Origin: Planomonospora sp. ID67723
Lineage (GTDB): Bacteria; Actinomycetota; Actinomycetes; Streptosporangiales; Streptosporangiaceae
DNA: 64,000 nucleotides
Assembly: GCF_015711605.1 (NCBI RefSeq)
Contig: NZ_JABTEZ010000005.1
Location: 186,001-250,000 of the forward strand
Reading direction: 5' to 3'
Shown here: positions 54,942 through 62,626 of the stretch, one piece after another
Layout: every line of letters begins with the position of its first letter
Numbering within the stretch: the first letter of the stretch is position 1
The notes under the pieces: generated by a model
Databases searched by the model: none
What the model saw: only the letters and a program-made list of their open reading frames with translations
What the model was told of the DNA's origin: nothing
Translations under genes and position numbers: made by a program

Positions 54942-56921
54942 TCAGCCCAGCAGGCCGCGTCGCTTCAGCAGGGGTTCGATGCGGGGGTCGCGGCCGCGGA
55001 AGGCGCGGAAGGCGTCCATCACGTCCCTGGAGCCGCCCACCGAGAGCAGGGTGGAGCGGAAGTGGTCGCCGTTCTCCCGCCTGAGGCCGCCGTTCTCCTG
55101 GAACCAGTCGACGCTCTCGGCGTCCAGGACCTCGCTCCAGATGTAGGAGTAGTAGCCGGCGCTGTAGCCGCCCGTGCCGTCGAAGAAGATGTGCGCGAAG
55201 TAGTTCGTCCGGTAGCGGCTGCGGACCAGCGCGAAGGCGGCTCCGGCGCGCTCCAGGGCCGCCGCCTCGAACGCCTCGGCGTCCAGCACGGTCTCACCCG
55301 GGGCCAGCTTGTGCCAGGCCCAGTCCAGCAGCGCGGCGGCGAGATACTCCACCGTTGCGAACCCCTGGTTGAACTTCTCGGCGGCCTTCATCTTCTCCAG
55401 CAGCTCCGCCGGGACCGGTTCGCCGGTCTCGTGGTGCCTGGCGAAGTTGGCCAGGACGGACGGCCAGGTCGCCCACATCTCGTTGACCTGTGAGGGGTAC
55501 TCCACGAAGTCGCGCGGTACCTCGGTGCCGGAGACCCGGGGGAAGCGCACGTCGGAGAAGAGGCCGTGCAGGGCGTGGCCGAACTCGTGGAAGGCGGTGT
55601 TGACCTCGTCGAAGGTCAGCAGCGTCGGGCCCTCGGCGGGCTTGGTGATGTTGAGGTTGTTCATCACCACCGGCAGCTCGCCGAACAGGTGAGACTGGTC
55701 CACCAGGTTGTTCATCCACGCGCCGCCGCGCTTGGTGGGCCGGGCGTAGGGGTCGAGCAGGAACAGGCCCAGCGGCGAGCCGTCGGCGTTGAAGACCTCG
55801 TAGGCCCGGACGTCGGGGTGGTATCCGGCCAGGTCGGGCCGGTCGGTGAAGGTGACGCCGTACAGCTCGGTGGCGGCGTGGAAGATGCCGTCCTTCAGCA
55901 CCCGGTCCAGCTCGAAGTAGGGGCGCAGCTCGGAGCTGTCGAAGTCGTAGCGGGCCTTGCGCACCTTCTCGGCGTAGAACGACCAGTCCCACGGCTCGAT
56001 GGCGAATCCGGCCTGCTCGCTCAGGGCCTCGGCCTCCCGCCGGGCGTTGGCCACCGCGGGGCCGACGAGCTTGCCGAGCATCTCCTCGACGGCCTCGGTG
56101 GTCTTGGCGGTCTGGTCGGCGACGGAGTAGGCGGCGTGGTTCGGGTAGCCGAGCAGGGCCGCCCGCTCGGCGCGGAGCGTCGCCATTTTGATCGCCAGCT
56201 CGAAGTTCTCCGGCGCCCGGCCGGTCGAGAGCTCGTACAGCCTCCTGCGGGTCTCCCGGTTCGTCAGCTCGGCCAGGGCGGGCTGGTTGGTGAAGTTGAG
56301 GAGCGGCAGGACGTACTTGCCGTCCTTCTCGATCGCCTTGACCGCGCTCTCCGAGAGCCCGTCCAGCTCCTTGGCGTCCTCGACGACCAGCGCCGAGGCG
56401 GTGGAGGCCTTCAGCAGGTTCTGCGAGAAGGTCGTGGCGAGGGTGGACAGCTCCTCGTTGAGTGCCCTCAGCCGCTCCTGCTCGGTCTCCGACAGCTCGG
56501 CGCCGGCCCGCACGAAGTCCACCCGGTACTTCTCCAGCAGCCAGGCCTCCTCCGGGTCCTCGGTGGTGACCTGCTTGATGCGCGAGTAGAGGGCGCGGTT
56601 CAGGTGGATGGCGTCGCGGTGCTTGGTCAGCAGGGGGGAGATCTCGGTCTCGATCTCGCGGATGCCGTCGGTCGCGTCGGAGGCGACGATGCTGAAGAAG
56701 ACGGTCGCCGTCCGCTTCAGGATCCGGCCGGAGCGCTCGAGAGCCTCGATGGTGTTGGCGAAGGTGGCGGGCGCGGGATCGTTCGCGATCGCCTCCACCT
56801 CCTGGAGTTGTTCCGCCATGCCGCGCTCGAAGGCGGGCAGGTAGTGCTCCTCCCGGATCTGTGCGAAGGGCGGCAGCTGGTAGGGCAGGGTGCTGGACGC
56901 GAAGAACGGGTTCTCAGCCAC
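54942..56921 (-). CDS. M3-family zinc oligopeptidase (Dcp/OpdA type)
   Basis: A 659-residue cytoplasmic metallopeptidase that breaks down short peptides, as peptidyl-dipeptidase Dcp or oligopeptidase A. The zinc motif HEFGH is at 445-449 (NTAFHEFGHALHGL), with the third ligand expected about 25 residues later. The N-terminus NPFFASSTLPYQLPPFAQIREEHYLPAFERGM is typical. GTG at 56921 with GAGGAG eight bases upstream. It is convergent with the PadR gene, 12 bases apart. Confidence 0.94.
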   Translation of the reverse strand: MAENPFFASSTLPYQLPPFAQIREEHYLPAFERGMAEQLQEVEAIANDPAPATFANTIEALERSGRILKRTATVFFSIVASDATDGIREIETEISPLLTKHRDAIHLNRALYSRIKQVTTEDPEEAWLLEKYRVDFVRAGAELSETEQERLRALNEELSTLATTFSQNLLKASTASALVVEDAKELDGLSESAVKAIEKDGKYVLPLLNFTNQPALAELTNRETRRRLYELSTGRAPENFELAIKMATLRAERAALLGYPNHAAYSVADQTAKTTEAVEEMLGKLVGPAVANARREAEALSEQAGFAIEPWDWSFYAEKVRKARYDFDSSELRPYFELDRVLKDGIFHAATELYGVTFTDRPDLAGYHPDVRAYEVFNADGSPLGLFLLDPYARPTKRGGAWMNNLVDQSHLFGELPVVMNNLNITKPAEGPTLLTFDEVNTAFHEFGHALHGLFSDVRFPRVSGTEVPRDFVEYPSQVNEMWATWPSVLANFARHHETGEPVPAELLEKMKAAEKFNQGFATVEYLAAALLDWAWHKLAPGETVLDAEAFEAAALERAGAAFALVRSRYRTNYFAHIFFDGTGGYSAGYYSYIWSEVLDAESVDWFQENGGLRRENGDHFRSTLLSVGGSRDVMDAFRAFRGRDPRIEPLLKRRGLLG

Positions 56922-57105
56922 GGGGCGGGCTCCTCATACGCGGACGGATCTCCCCAGCAGCGTTACATAACAGGCCATCAATGGGCACTCCGACCTCGGG
57001 TGGTTCGCCGCGAGCCGACCGGAAGCAATCGTTTTGGTCTTGGCACTCAAGGTGGGCTATTCTTGCGGAGTCGCCAGGGAACACCGCAAGGGAAGCCCAG
57101 TGCGG

Positions 57106-57177
57106 TGGGGTATGGTGTAATTGGCAGCACGACTGATTCTGGTTCAGTTAGTCTAGGTTCGAGTCCTGGTACCCCAG
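57106..57177 (+). tRNA. tRNA-Gln (CTG)
   Basis: 72 bases. Acceptor TGGGGTA/TACCCCA, anticodon stem ACTGA/TCAGT with loop TTCTGGT (anticodon CTG at 57139-57141), T arm CTAGG-TTCGAGT-CCTGG, discriminator G. CCA is not encoded. Confidence 0.95.
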
Positions 57178-57238
57178 CTGCAGCTCTCCCCAGAGCTGTT
57201 ATGGATCCGGCTTCGCCGGTTCCGACATCAGTGTGCAG

Positions 57239-57311
57239 GGTCCCGTCGTCTAGTGGCCTAGGACGCCGCCCTCTCAAGGCGGTAACGCCGGTTCGAATCC
57301 GGTCGGGACTA
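57239..57311 (+). tRNA. tRNA-Glu (CTC), copy 1
   Basis: 73 bases. Acceptor GGTCCCG/CGGGACT, anticodon stem CCGCC/GGCGG with loop CTCTCAA (anticodon CTC at 57273-57275), T loop TTCGAAT, discriminator A; CCA not encoded. Confidence 0.95.
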
Positions 57312-57329
57312 CCACTGTCACACGTGCAA

Positions 57330-57402
57330 GGCTCCGTCGTCTAGTGGCCTAGGACGCCGCCCTCTCAAGGCGGTAGCGCCGGTTCGAATCCGGTCGGGGC
57401 TA
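57330..57402 (+). tRNA. tRNA-Glu (CTC), copy 2
   Basis: 73 bases, anticodon CTC at 57364-57366. It is identical to copy 1 from the D arm to the T arm except one variable-loop base, but the acceptor stem differs (GGCTCCG/CGGGGCT). Confidence 0.95.
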
Positions 57403-57410
57403 CATCGAGG

Positions 57411-57442
57411 AACCCCCGGAAGCAACGGCTTCCGGGGGTTTT
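57411..57442 (+). terminator. Terminator of the tRNA cluster
   Basis: Perfect 13-bp stem AACCCCCGGAAGC / GCTTCCGGGGGTT, loop AACG, with a run of T at its end. Confidence 0.92.
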
Positions 57443-57466
57443 CTGCTTCTCCGGGAACACCTCTTG

Positions 57467-57513
57467 ATTGGATAGCGCTCTTATCTAATAATTGGAGAGT
57501 GACACTATCCAAT
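57467..57513. promoter_or_regulatory. Three operator-like half-sites before the thioredoxin-like gene
   Basis: ATTGGATAG (57467-57475) and its exact complement CTATCCAAT (57505-57513) flank a third, inverted half-site TATCTAAT (57482-57489). The last site ends 13 bases before the ATG, next to the ribosome site. Marked AT-rich patch in GC-rich DNA. Confidence 0.5.
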
Positions 57514-57525
57514 GGAGGAGCGAAG

Positions 57526-58491
57526 ATGATCACTTTGCTGGCGGACGGGCGGGAGAGCGCGATCGAGGGGCGGATCGTGCCGCACGGCACGACGGTCCTC
57601 GGCTGGGAGCGCAAGCCGCACGGCTGGTGCCGGGGCGAGGCGTGCGTCCCGTCGTTCCGGGCCGCGGCGGCCGAGACGGACGGGGGCGTGGACCTGGTGG
57701 CCTTCGCCGAGCTGCTCGGCAGGCAGGCGGTGGCCGACGAGGAGGAGGGCGTGATCGCGGTCGGGGAACCGGCCTGGACCGTCCCCGGCGAGGCGCCCGG
57801 GTTCGAGGAGCTGACCGCGCTGCGGGGCACCAAGGCCGCCGTCGTCTTCTGGGCCTCCTGGTGCGGCTGCCGCTACGACCTGCCCGCCTGGGAGGCGCTC
57901 CACCGCGAGATGGCCGGGTACGGCTTCAGCGTGCTCAGCGTCTCCCTCGACCGCGATCCCGCGGATGCGCGCGAGTGGCTCGACGGTGTCACCCATCCGG
58001 CTGTGGTCGACGCCGACGGCCGGATCGCGGAGCTCTACAACGTCGTGAACGTGCCGACCGTGATCTGGGTCGACGAGGCGGGCCGCATCGCCCGTCCGCA
58101 GGACACCATGACCGCCACCGACACCTTCCGGTCGATGAACGGCCTGTCCTCCGAGCGGGCCGTCGCGGCGCTGCGCCGCTGGGTGACGGAGGGCGAGGCC
58201 GGGACGACCGACCGCGAGCTGCGCCCCCCCACCGAGGACGAGCGCCGGGCCCGCCTGCACGCGCGGGTCGCGGCCTGGCTGCTGCGCGCGGGCCGTACGG
58301 CCGCCGCCGTGCGGCATCTGGAGACGGCCGCCGGACTGGCCCCGCACGACCTGGCCATTCGCCGCGGTCTCATGCCGCTGCGGGGCATCGACCCGTTCGG
58401 CGAGGAGTACTTCAAGATCCGCGAGGAGCTGGAGGCGGCCGGCATCGCGATCTACCGCCCGCTTCCCGACTGGCAGGAGGAGCCTCGCTGA
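57526..58491 (+). CDS. TlpA/thioredoxin-like protein with CGC motif
   Basis: A 321-residue protein: an unassigned N-terminal region (1-80, with CRGEACVPS), a thioredoxin-fold segment (about 85-215, AAVVFWASWCGCRYDLPAWEALHREM, NVVNVPTVIWVDEAGRI with the cis-Pro) and a helical C-terminal part (about 245-300) with a TPR-like stretch. The active site reads W-C-G-C-R where TlpA proteins have W-C-x-x-C, so it lacks one residue. No signal peptide: presumably cytoplasmic. ATG with AGGAG seven bases upstream. Role in redox handling is inferred. Confidence 0.78.
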   Translation: MITLLADGRESAIEGRIVPHGTTVLGWERKPHGWCRGEACVPSFRAAAAETDGGVDLVAFAELLGRQAVADEEEGVIAVGEPAWTVPGEAPGFEELTALRGTKAAVVFWASWCGCRYDLPAWEALHREMAGYGFSVLSVSLDRDPADAREWLDGVTHPAVVDADGRIAELYNVVNVPTVIWVDEAGRIARPQDTMTATDTFRSMNGLSSERAVAALRRWVTEGEAGTTDRELRPPTEDERRARLHARVAAWLLRAGRTAAAVRHLETAAGLAPHDLAIRRGLMPLRGIDPFGEEYFKIREELEAAGIAIYRPLPDWQEEPR

Positions 58492-58512
58492 AGACCCGTC
58501 TCGCTGCGGGGT

Positions 58513-58869
58513 TCAGTCGTGGCGGGGCAGACCGGACACCTCGTGATCGGCGTGGAACAGGGCCTCGGCGATGAGGGCGCGCACATGGGTGTCGCGAGCG
58601 CGGTACAGCACCCGGCGCCCGTCGCGGCGGGTGCGCACCAGCCCGGCCAGGCGGAGCTTGGCCAGGTGCTGGGAGACCGACGGCCTGGCCACCCCGATCG
58701 CCGTGGCGAGAGAGCCCACATCGTACTCGTCCGAGGACAGCAGCCACATCAGCCGCAACCGGGTGGCGTCGCTGAGCATGCGGAAGGCGGTGACGGCCGC
58801 CTCCAACTGCGCGCCCGTCGGCTGCTCCCGCGGAGAGCCTGCACCTGGTTCGTTGTCGCGTGCATACAT
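58513..58869 (-). CDS. ArsR/SmtB-family metal sensor, CzrA-like
   Basis: A 118-residue winged-helix repressor (LSDATRLRLMWLLSSDEYDVGSLATAIG; recognition helix about VARPSVSQHLAKLRLAGLV). The last helix carries Asp93, His95, His106 and His109, exactly the D-x-H-x10-H-x2-H spacing of the alpha5 metal site of CzrA/SmtB-type sensors of Zn, Co or Ni. No cysteine thiolate site (ELCV) is present. ATG at 58869: ATTATAT six bases upstream fits a leaderless -10. A longer reading from 59064 is Pro/Tyr/Cys-rich and unlikely. Neighbour: a decayed metal/chromate locus. Confidence 0.88.
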   Translation of the reverse strand: MYARDNEPGAGSPREQPTGAQLEAAVTAFRMLSDATRLRLMWLLSSDEYDVGSLATAIGVARPSVSQHLAKLRLAGLVRTRRDGRRVLYRARDTHVRALIAEALFHADHEVSGLPRHD

Positions 58870-58969
58870 GCGTACATATAATCCGGACAAAAGGGCCGAT
58901 CGCAAGCGAAGTGCGCCGATGACTGGTCTGGCCCCCTCCCGGCGCGGCCACCAGCACGGCCCCGAGCAG

Positions 58970-59011
58970 GGGCACGGCCATGGGTACGGGCACGGGTACG
59001 GGTACGGGCGC
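58970..59011. repeat. GGGTAC/GGGCAC hexamer repeat
   Basis: About seven imperfect tandem hexamers GGG(T/C)AC in the 243-base gap between the ArsR gene and the phosphatase-like gene. Confidence 0.7.
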
Positions 59012-59068
59012 GGCGGGATCGCGCGCGGGCACGCCGTTCCCGCCGCCCCTGAGGCTCTGGCCATCTTC

Positions 59069-59099
59069 TGAAACCATGGTTACAGTAGCCCTGGTTTCA
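59069..59099. promoter_or_regulatory. Dyad before the phosphatase-like gene
   Basis: TGAAACCA (59069-59076) / TGGTTTCA (59092-59099), with the palindrome AACCATGGTT (59072-59081) on the left side. TACAGT (59081-59086) may be the -10. Possible ArsR-type operator. Confidence 0.45.
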
Positions 59100-59112
59100 C
59101 CGGGGAGGTGCG

Positions 59113-59481
59113 ATGGGAGGAACGGTGCTCTTCGTGTGCCCGCACGGCGCGGGCAAGAGCAGGATCGCCGCAGCGTGGTTCGCCGGGTCGGCGCCGCCGG
59201 GATGGTCGGCGAGCACGGCGGGGCTGGAGCCACAGCACCAGGTGAGCCTGCACGCTCCGCGCCTGCTCGCCGGCACCGAGGTGGAGGGTCTGCTGGACCT
59301 GCGCCTGCCGCGCCCGCTGTCCGCGGTCCCCGGCGCGGCGGTGGTCGTGGCGATCGACTGCCCGCCCGGCGCGGTCGCCGGCGCGGTGGAATGGCACTTG
59401 CAGCACACGGAGTTCGACGAACACCTGAACGCCGAGCTTCGGAGCCGGGCCCGGAGCCTGGCGGCGGAGCTGGCATCATGA
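59113..59481 (+). CDS. Low-molecular-weight phosphatase/ArsC-like protein
   Basis: A 122-residue protein with the fold signature of LMW protein-tyrosine phosphatases/arsenate reductases: VLFVCPHGAGKSRIAAAWF and STAGLEPQ. The P-loop reads C-P-H-G-A-G-K-S, so the usual catalytic Arg of CX5R is Lys here, and the Asp-Pro of the acid loop is not evident; activity is doubtful. GGGGAGG precedes the ATG by about five bases. Its stop overlaps the ATG of the next, broken reading frame. Confidence 0.7.
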   Translation: MGGTVLFVCPHGAGKSRIAAAWFAGSAPPGWSASTAGLEPQHQVSLHAPRLLAGTEVEGLLDLRLPRPLSAVPGAAVVVAIDCPPGAVAGAVEWHLQHTEFDEHLNAELRSRARSLAAELAS

Positions 59482-59892
59482 CGGATGCGGCCGGCCAGTG
59501 GGCGCTGCCGGCCTATCGGATCCCGCGTCAGCCCTCCACCCTGCGGATCACCATCCGGCGCAAACTGGAGCGCGGACGACGCTCCGGCGCCGCTCATTCC
59601 CGACGATGCGCTGCACCACGCCCAGCCGAGCCGTCGCCACGCGCTGACGGTGCTGGTCGTGGGTCCGGCCGCCTGGGGTCTGCCCATGGCGGCCGTCATC
59701 GCGCTGACCGGCGCTGACAGCGTCTTCACCACGCAGGGCCTGTTCTTCTCCGGGACCGCGCTGGCGACCTTCGGCGGAGCGTACGCGGTGCTCGCCTTCG
59801 TCGCCCAACGCGCGGTGGAGACCTACGCGTGGCTCTCGCTGGCCGAGACGGTCTGCGGCCTGGCGCTGGCCGATGACCTGCGCCGCCCGTCC
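59478..59892 (+). pseudogene. chrA: Chromate transporter (chrA) remnant
   Basis: An ATG at 59478 overlaps the previous stop and opens a frame of about 35 gene-like codons (MTDAAGQWALPAYRIPRQPS) that then loses coding character. From about 59573 another frame carries ChrA-like sequence: DDAPAPLIPDDALHH, a membrane segment, VFTTQGLFFSGTALATFGGAYAVLAFVAQRAVETYAWLS and GLALADD. There it stops resembling ChrA, just where intact proteins continue with the ETTPGPL motif. So only the middle of a chromate transporter remains, truncated at both ends and out of frame with its start. Confidence 0.6.
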
Positions 59893-59930
59893 CCGGCCGG
59901 AGGGGTCCGGGGGACAGGCGCGTCCGGGGA

Positions 59931-59963
59931 GCCTTCCGTGCCCGCGCCGCGGGCACGGAAGGC
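59931..59963. terminator. Terminator next to the HEAT-like gene
   Basis: Perfect 15-bp stem GCCTTCCGTGCCCGC / GCGGGCACGGAAGGC with a 3-base loop, two bases beyond the stop of the minus-strand gene. Confidence 0.88.
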
Positions 59964-59964
59964 G

Positions 59965-61710
59965 CTAGTTGTGGTCGGAGCGGACCTTGAACAGGGCTCG
60001 CTTGGCGGCCTTGCCGACCTGGCGGTCGGGGTGGGCCTTGCCGATCGCCTCCAGGAGCTCCTCCAGGTGCGGGTGGGGGACCTTCCAGATCACGTCGAGC
60101 AGGGTGACCAGGGTCTGCGCCGGGCCGATGTCGTCCAGGCTGCTGACGAACTCGGGCCGGCCGAGGCCGGCGGAGATGGTCAGCATGTCGAGGATCAGCC
60201 AGTGGGTGTCGGCCTGGGTGGGCGGGGGAGCGTCGTCGATGCCGAGCTGGGCCAGGTGCGTCGCGGCGTAGGGCCGCAGGGACGGCTCGTCCAGGGCGTC
60301 CCACCACGCGGGCACGGCCACCTCGCCGAGCGAGCCGACCAGGCTGGCGGCCTGGACCCTGACCAGGGCGTCCGCGTCGTCCTCCGCCGCGGCCCGCAGC
60401 AGCTCTTTGGCGGCCTGGCCGGGCTCGCGCAGCTCCATCCAGGCGGCGAACTCGGCGTCCGCCTCCTCCTCGGGCAGCTCCGCGCTGAAGGAGAGCAGGT
60501 CGAGGGCGGTCATCGCGTCGATGGCGGGGCGGGCGTCCAGCTCGATGTCCTCGTCGTCCACCAGGTGGACCACGCCCTCCATGCCGAGCGGCGTCAGCCG
60601 TACCTGCTCGTGCTCGACCTCGACCATGCCGTATCCGGACAGCCAGTCGAGCACCGGGTTGAGCGGGTCGCCGTACAGCTGGCTGGCGGCGGCCCACGCC
60701 TCGGCGCCCAGGTCGTCGTATTCGGCGGCGGCCTCGGCCAGCTCGGTGCGGAGCTCGGCCAGCGGCTTGGAGCCCCTCGCGAGCAGCACCCGGACCAGCA
60801 GGGCCCGGGTGAGCCCGGACAGGGCGATCGTGGCTTCCTCGTCGTCCAGCTCGGGGTCGCCGTAGTCGACCGAGTGCAGGCCGGTCAGCCAGGCGTCGAG
60901 GACGTCGTCGTCGTCTTCGAAGGGCCACTCGGCGGTGTCGGCGTCGACGCTGACGGTGTCCTCGCCCTCGGGCTGGAGGAAGTCGAGGTCGATCGCGAGG
61001 TTCCAGACGTTCCAGAGCGCGGGGACCGCGTCGGCCAGCGGGCCGCCGTCCGCCCCGCCGGAGGGGGCGGGGAAGCCGAGGACGGCCAGGGCCTCGGTGA
61101 TCTCGTCGTCGGTGAGCAGGTTCTCCTCGCCGACCCGGCGCTCCGTGCCGACCCAGACGGCCAGGTCGCGGGCCTTGCCGATCAGCACCGTCCGGCGGGC
61201 GGCCACGGCCAGCTCGGAGTCCGGGCGGAGCCGGATCGTGGGCAGGGCGGCGAGGTCGTCCGCGAACGGCTCGAAGTCGCCCAGCCCCTCGGAGTCGTCC
61301 TCGTCCTCGTCGTAGTCGTCACCGTCCTCGGTGACGAGGTCCTCCATCGCGTCGACGACGTCGTCCTCGATCCGGTCGAGCTCGGTGAGCAGGTCCTGCA
61401 GCGGGGCCGAGCCCTTGGCCAGCCGGCCCGTCTCGGAGAGATAGGTCAGGTAGGCGCGGACGGCCGGCACCATCCCCTCGGCCGCGGCCTCGGGGTCCTC
61501 CACCACTTGGGGCATCCGGTCGAGCAGCACCGTGCGCAGATCGGCCCGCTTCCAGCGCCCGACGTCGTCGGAGGCGGTCAGCCGGTGCCAGAGGGCGACG
61601 GAGCCCACCAGGTTGGAGTCGCTGCCGGGCGCGTTCTCACGAGCCCAGAGAATGAATTCTTGGAGCAGGGGACGCAGTTCAGCGGCGGCTGCCTCGATGC
61701 GATCTGTCAC
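59965..61710 (-). CDS. Large acidic hypothetical protein with HEAT-like C-terminus
   Basis: A 581-residue cytoplasmic protein rich in Glu/Asp. A very acidic stretch (about 122-150, EDGDDYDEDEDDSEG) separates an N-terminal helical domain from the rest. The middle part may hold a winged-helix-like segment (PVLDWLSGYGMVEVEHEQVRLTPLG), and the C-terminus (about 430-581, ALVRVQAASLVGSLGEVAVPAWWDAL, AKRALFKVRSDHN) looks like HEAT repeats. No family recognised with confidence; no catalytic motif seen. GTG start at 61710. It follows ndgR in the same direction, 103 bases apart. Confidence 0.8.
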   Translation of the reverse strand: MTDRIEAAAAELRPLLQEFILWARENAPGSDSNLVGSVALWHRLTASDDVGRWKRADLRTVLLDRMPQVVEDPEAAAEGMVPAVRAYLTYLSETGRLAKGSAPLQDLLTELDRIEDDVVDAMEDLVTEDGDDYDEDEDDSEGLGDFEPFADDLAALPTIRLRPDSELAVAARRTVLIGKARDLAVWVGTERRVGEENLLTDDEITEALAVLGFPAPSGGADGGPLADAVPALWNVWNLAIDLDFLQPEGEDTVSVDADTAEWPFEDDDDVLDAWLTGLHSVDYGDPELDDEEATIALSGLTRALLVRVLLARGSKPLAELRTELAEAAAEYDDLGAEAWAAASQLYGDPLNPVLDWLSGYGMVEVEHEQVRLTPLGMEGVVHLVDDEDIELDARPAIDAMTALDLLSFSAELPEEEADAEFAAWMELREPGQAAKELLRAAAEDDADALVRVQAASLVGSLGEVAVPAWWDALDEPSLRPYAATHLAQLGIDDAPPPTQADTHWLILDMLTISAGLGRPEFVSSLDDIGPAQTLVTLLDVIWKVPHPHLEELLEAIGKAHPDRQVGKAAKRALFKVRSDHN

Positions 61711-61813
61711 CTGCCCAGCCTAGGGGCCCGCAGGGGTACTTGCCTCCCCATATCGCGTGGCCTGCGCCGAGTGGCGGGGGCCGGCCCCGGCGTCTCCGGC
61801 CGCCCCCGCAGGC

Positions 61814-62530
61814 TCAGCTCGTCCGCCGCATGGACTCGGTGATGCGCTCGGCCGCGGCGACCACGGGGGCGGCGTGCATCCGGCCGGGGGTGCGGGTGAG
61901 ACGCTCAATCGGCCCGGAGACGGAGATCGCGGCGACGACCTTGCCGCCCGTGCCCCTGATCGGCGCGGAGACGCTGGCCACGCCCTGCTCACGCTCGCCG
62001 ACGCTGTGCGCCCAGCCCCTGCGCCGGACGCTGGAGAGGGTGGCGGCGGTGAACTTGGCGCCGCGCAGGCCGCGGTGGAGGCGGTCCGGCTCCTCCCAGG
62101 CCAGCAGGATCTGCGCCGCGGAACCGGCGAACATCGGCAGGGCCGAGCCGACGGGCACGGTGTCGCGCAGCCCGCTGGCGCGCTCGGCTGCGGCCACGCA
62201 CACCCGCTCGTCACCCTGGCGGCGGTACAGCTGCGCGCTTTCCCCGGTCATGTCCCTGAGCTGGGTCAATATCGGGGACGCGACGGCCAGCAGCCGGTCC
62301 TCCCCGGCGGCGGTGGACAGCTCGGAGAGCCGGGGGCCGAGCACGAACCTGCCCTGCGTGTCTCGCGAGACGATGCGGTGGTGCTCCAGCGCGACCGCCA
62401 GCCGGTGGGCCGTGGGGCGCGCCAACCCGGTCGCCTGGACGAGCTGCGCCAGGGAAGCCGGACCGGCCTCGAGAGCGTTGAGCACGAGAACGGCCTTGTC
62501 GAGTACGCCGACTCCGCTAGAGTTGTCCAT
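61814..62530 (-). CDS. ndgR: IclR-family regulator NdgR
   Basis: A 238-residue IclR regulator: winged helix (about 1-65, MDNSSGVGVLDKAVLVLNALEAG, LARPTAHRLAVALEHH) and an effector domain (about 75-238). Length, N-terminus and position divergent from leuC match NdgR of Streptomyces, known for control of branched-chain amino acid genes; C. glutamicum LtbR is a relative. The operator-like TCTC-N6-TGAGA lies 16 bases before its ATG, so self-control is likely. Regulation of ilvB, cimA, leuB and leuC is predicted from the shared motif. Confidence 0.93.
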   Translation of the reverse strand: MDNSSGVGVLDKAVLVLNALEAGPASLAQLVQATGLARPTAHRLAVALEHHRIVSRDTQGRFVLGPRLSELSTAAGEDRLLAVASPILTQLRDMTGESAQLYRRQGDERVCVAAAERASGLRDTVPVGSALPMFAGSAAQILLAWEEPDRLHRGLRGAKFTAATLSSVRRRGWAHSVGEREQGVASVSAPIRGTGGKVVAAISVSGPIERLTRTPGRMHAAPVVAAAERITESMRRTS

Positions 62531-62545
62531 ACACCGATACTGCCG

Positions 62546-62560
62546 TCTCGACATATGAGA
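62546..62560. promoter_or_regulatory. Predicted NdgR operator between ndgR and leuC
   Basis: TCTCGACATATGAGA, exact TCTC-N6-TGAGA, placed in the 96-base divergent gap so that one site could control both genes. Confidence 0.6.
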
Positions 62561-62626
62561 AAGCAAGTCGGATCCGAGGCGGTGCGACGAAGCACCGCGG
62601 GCGGATAAGGATCGCGAGGAGGCGAC

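Noticed and set aside
58513-59064. Longer ArsR reading with 65 extra N-terminal residues
   Set aside because: The extension is Pro/Tyr/Cys-rich sequence read from a hexamer repeat; the ATG at 58869 has a fitting -10 box and the normal ArsR length.
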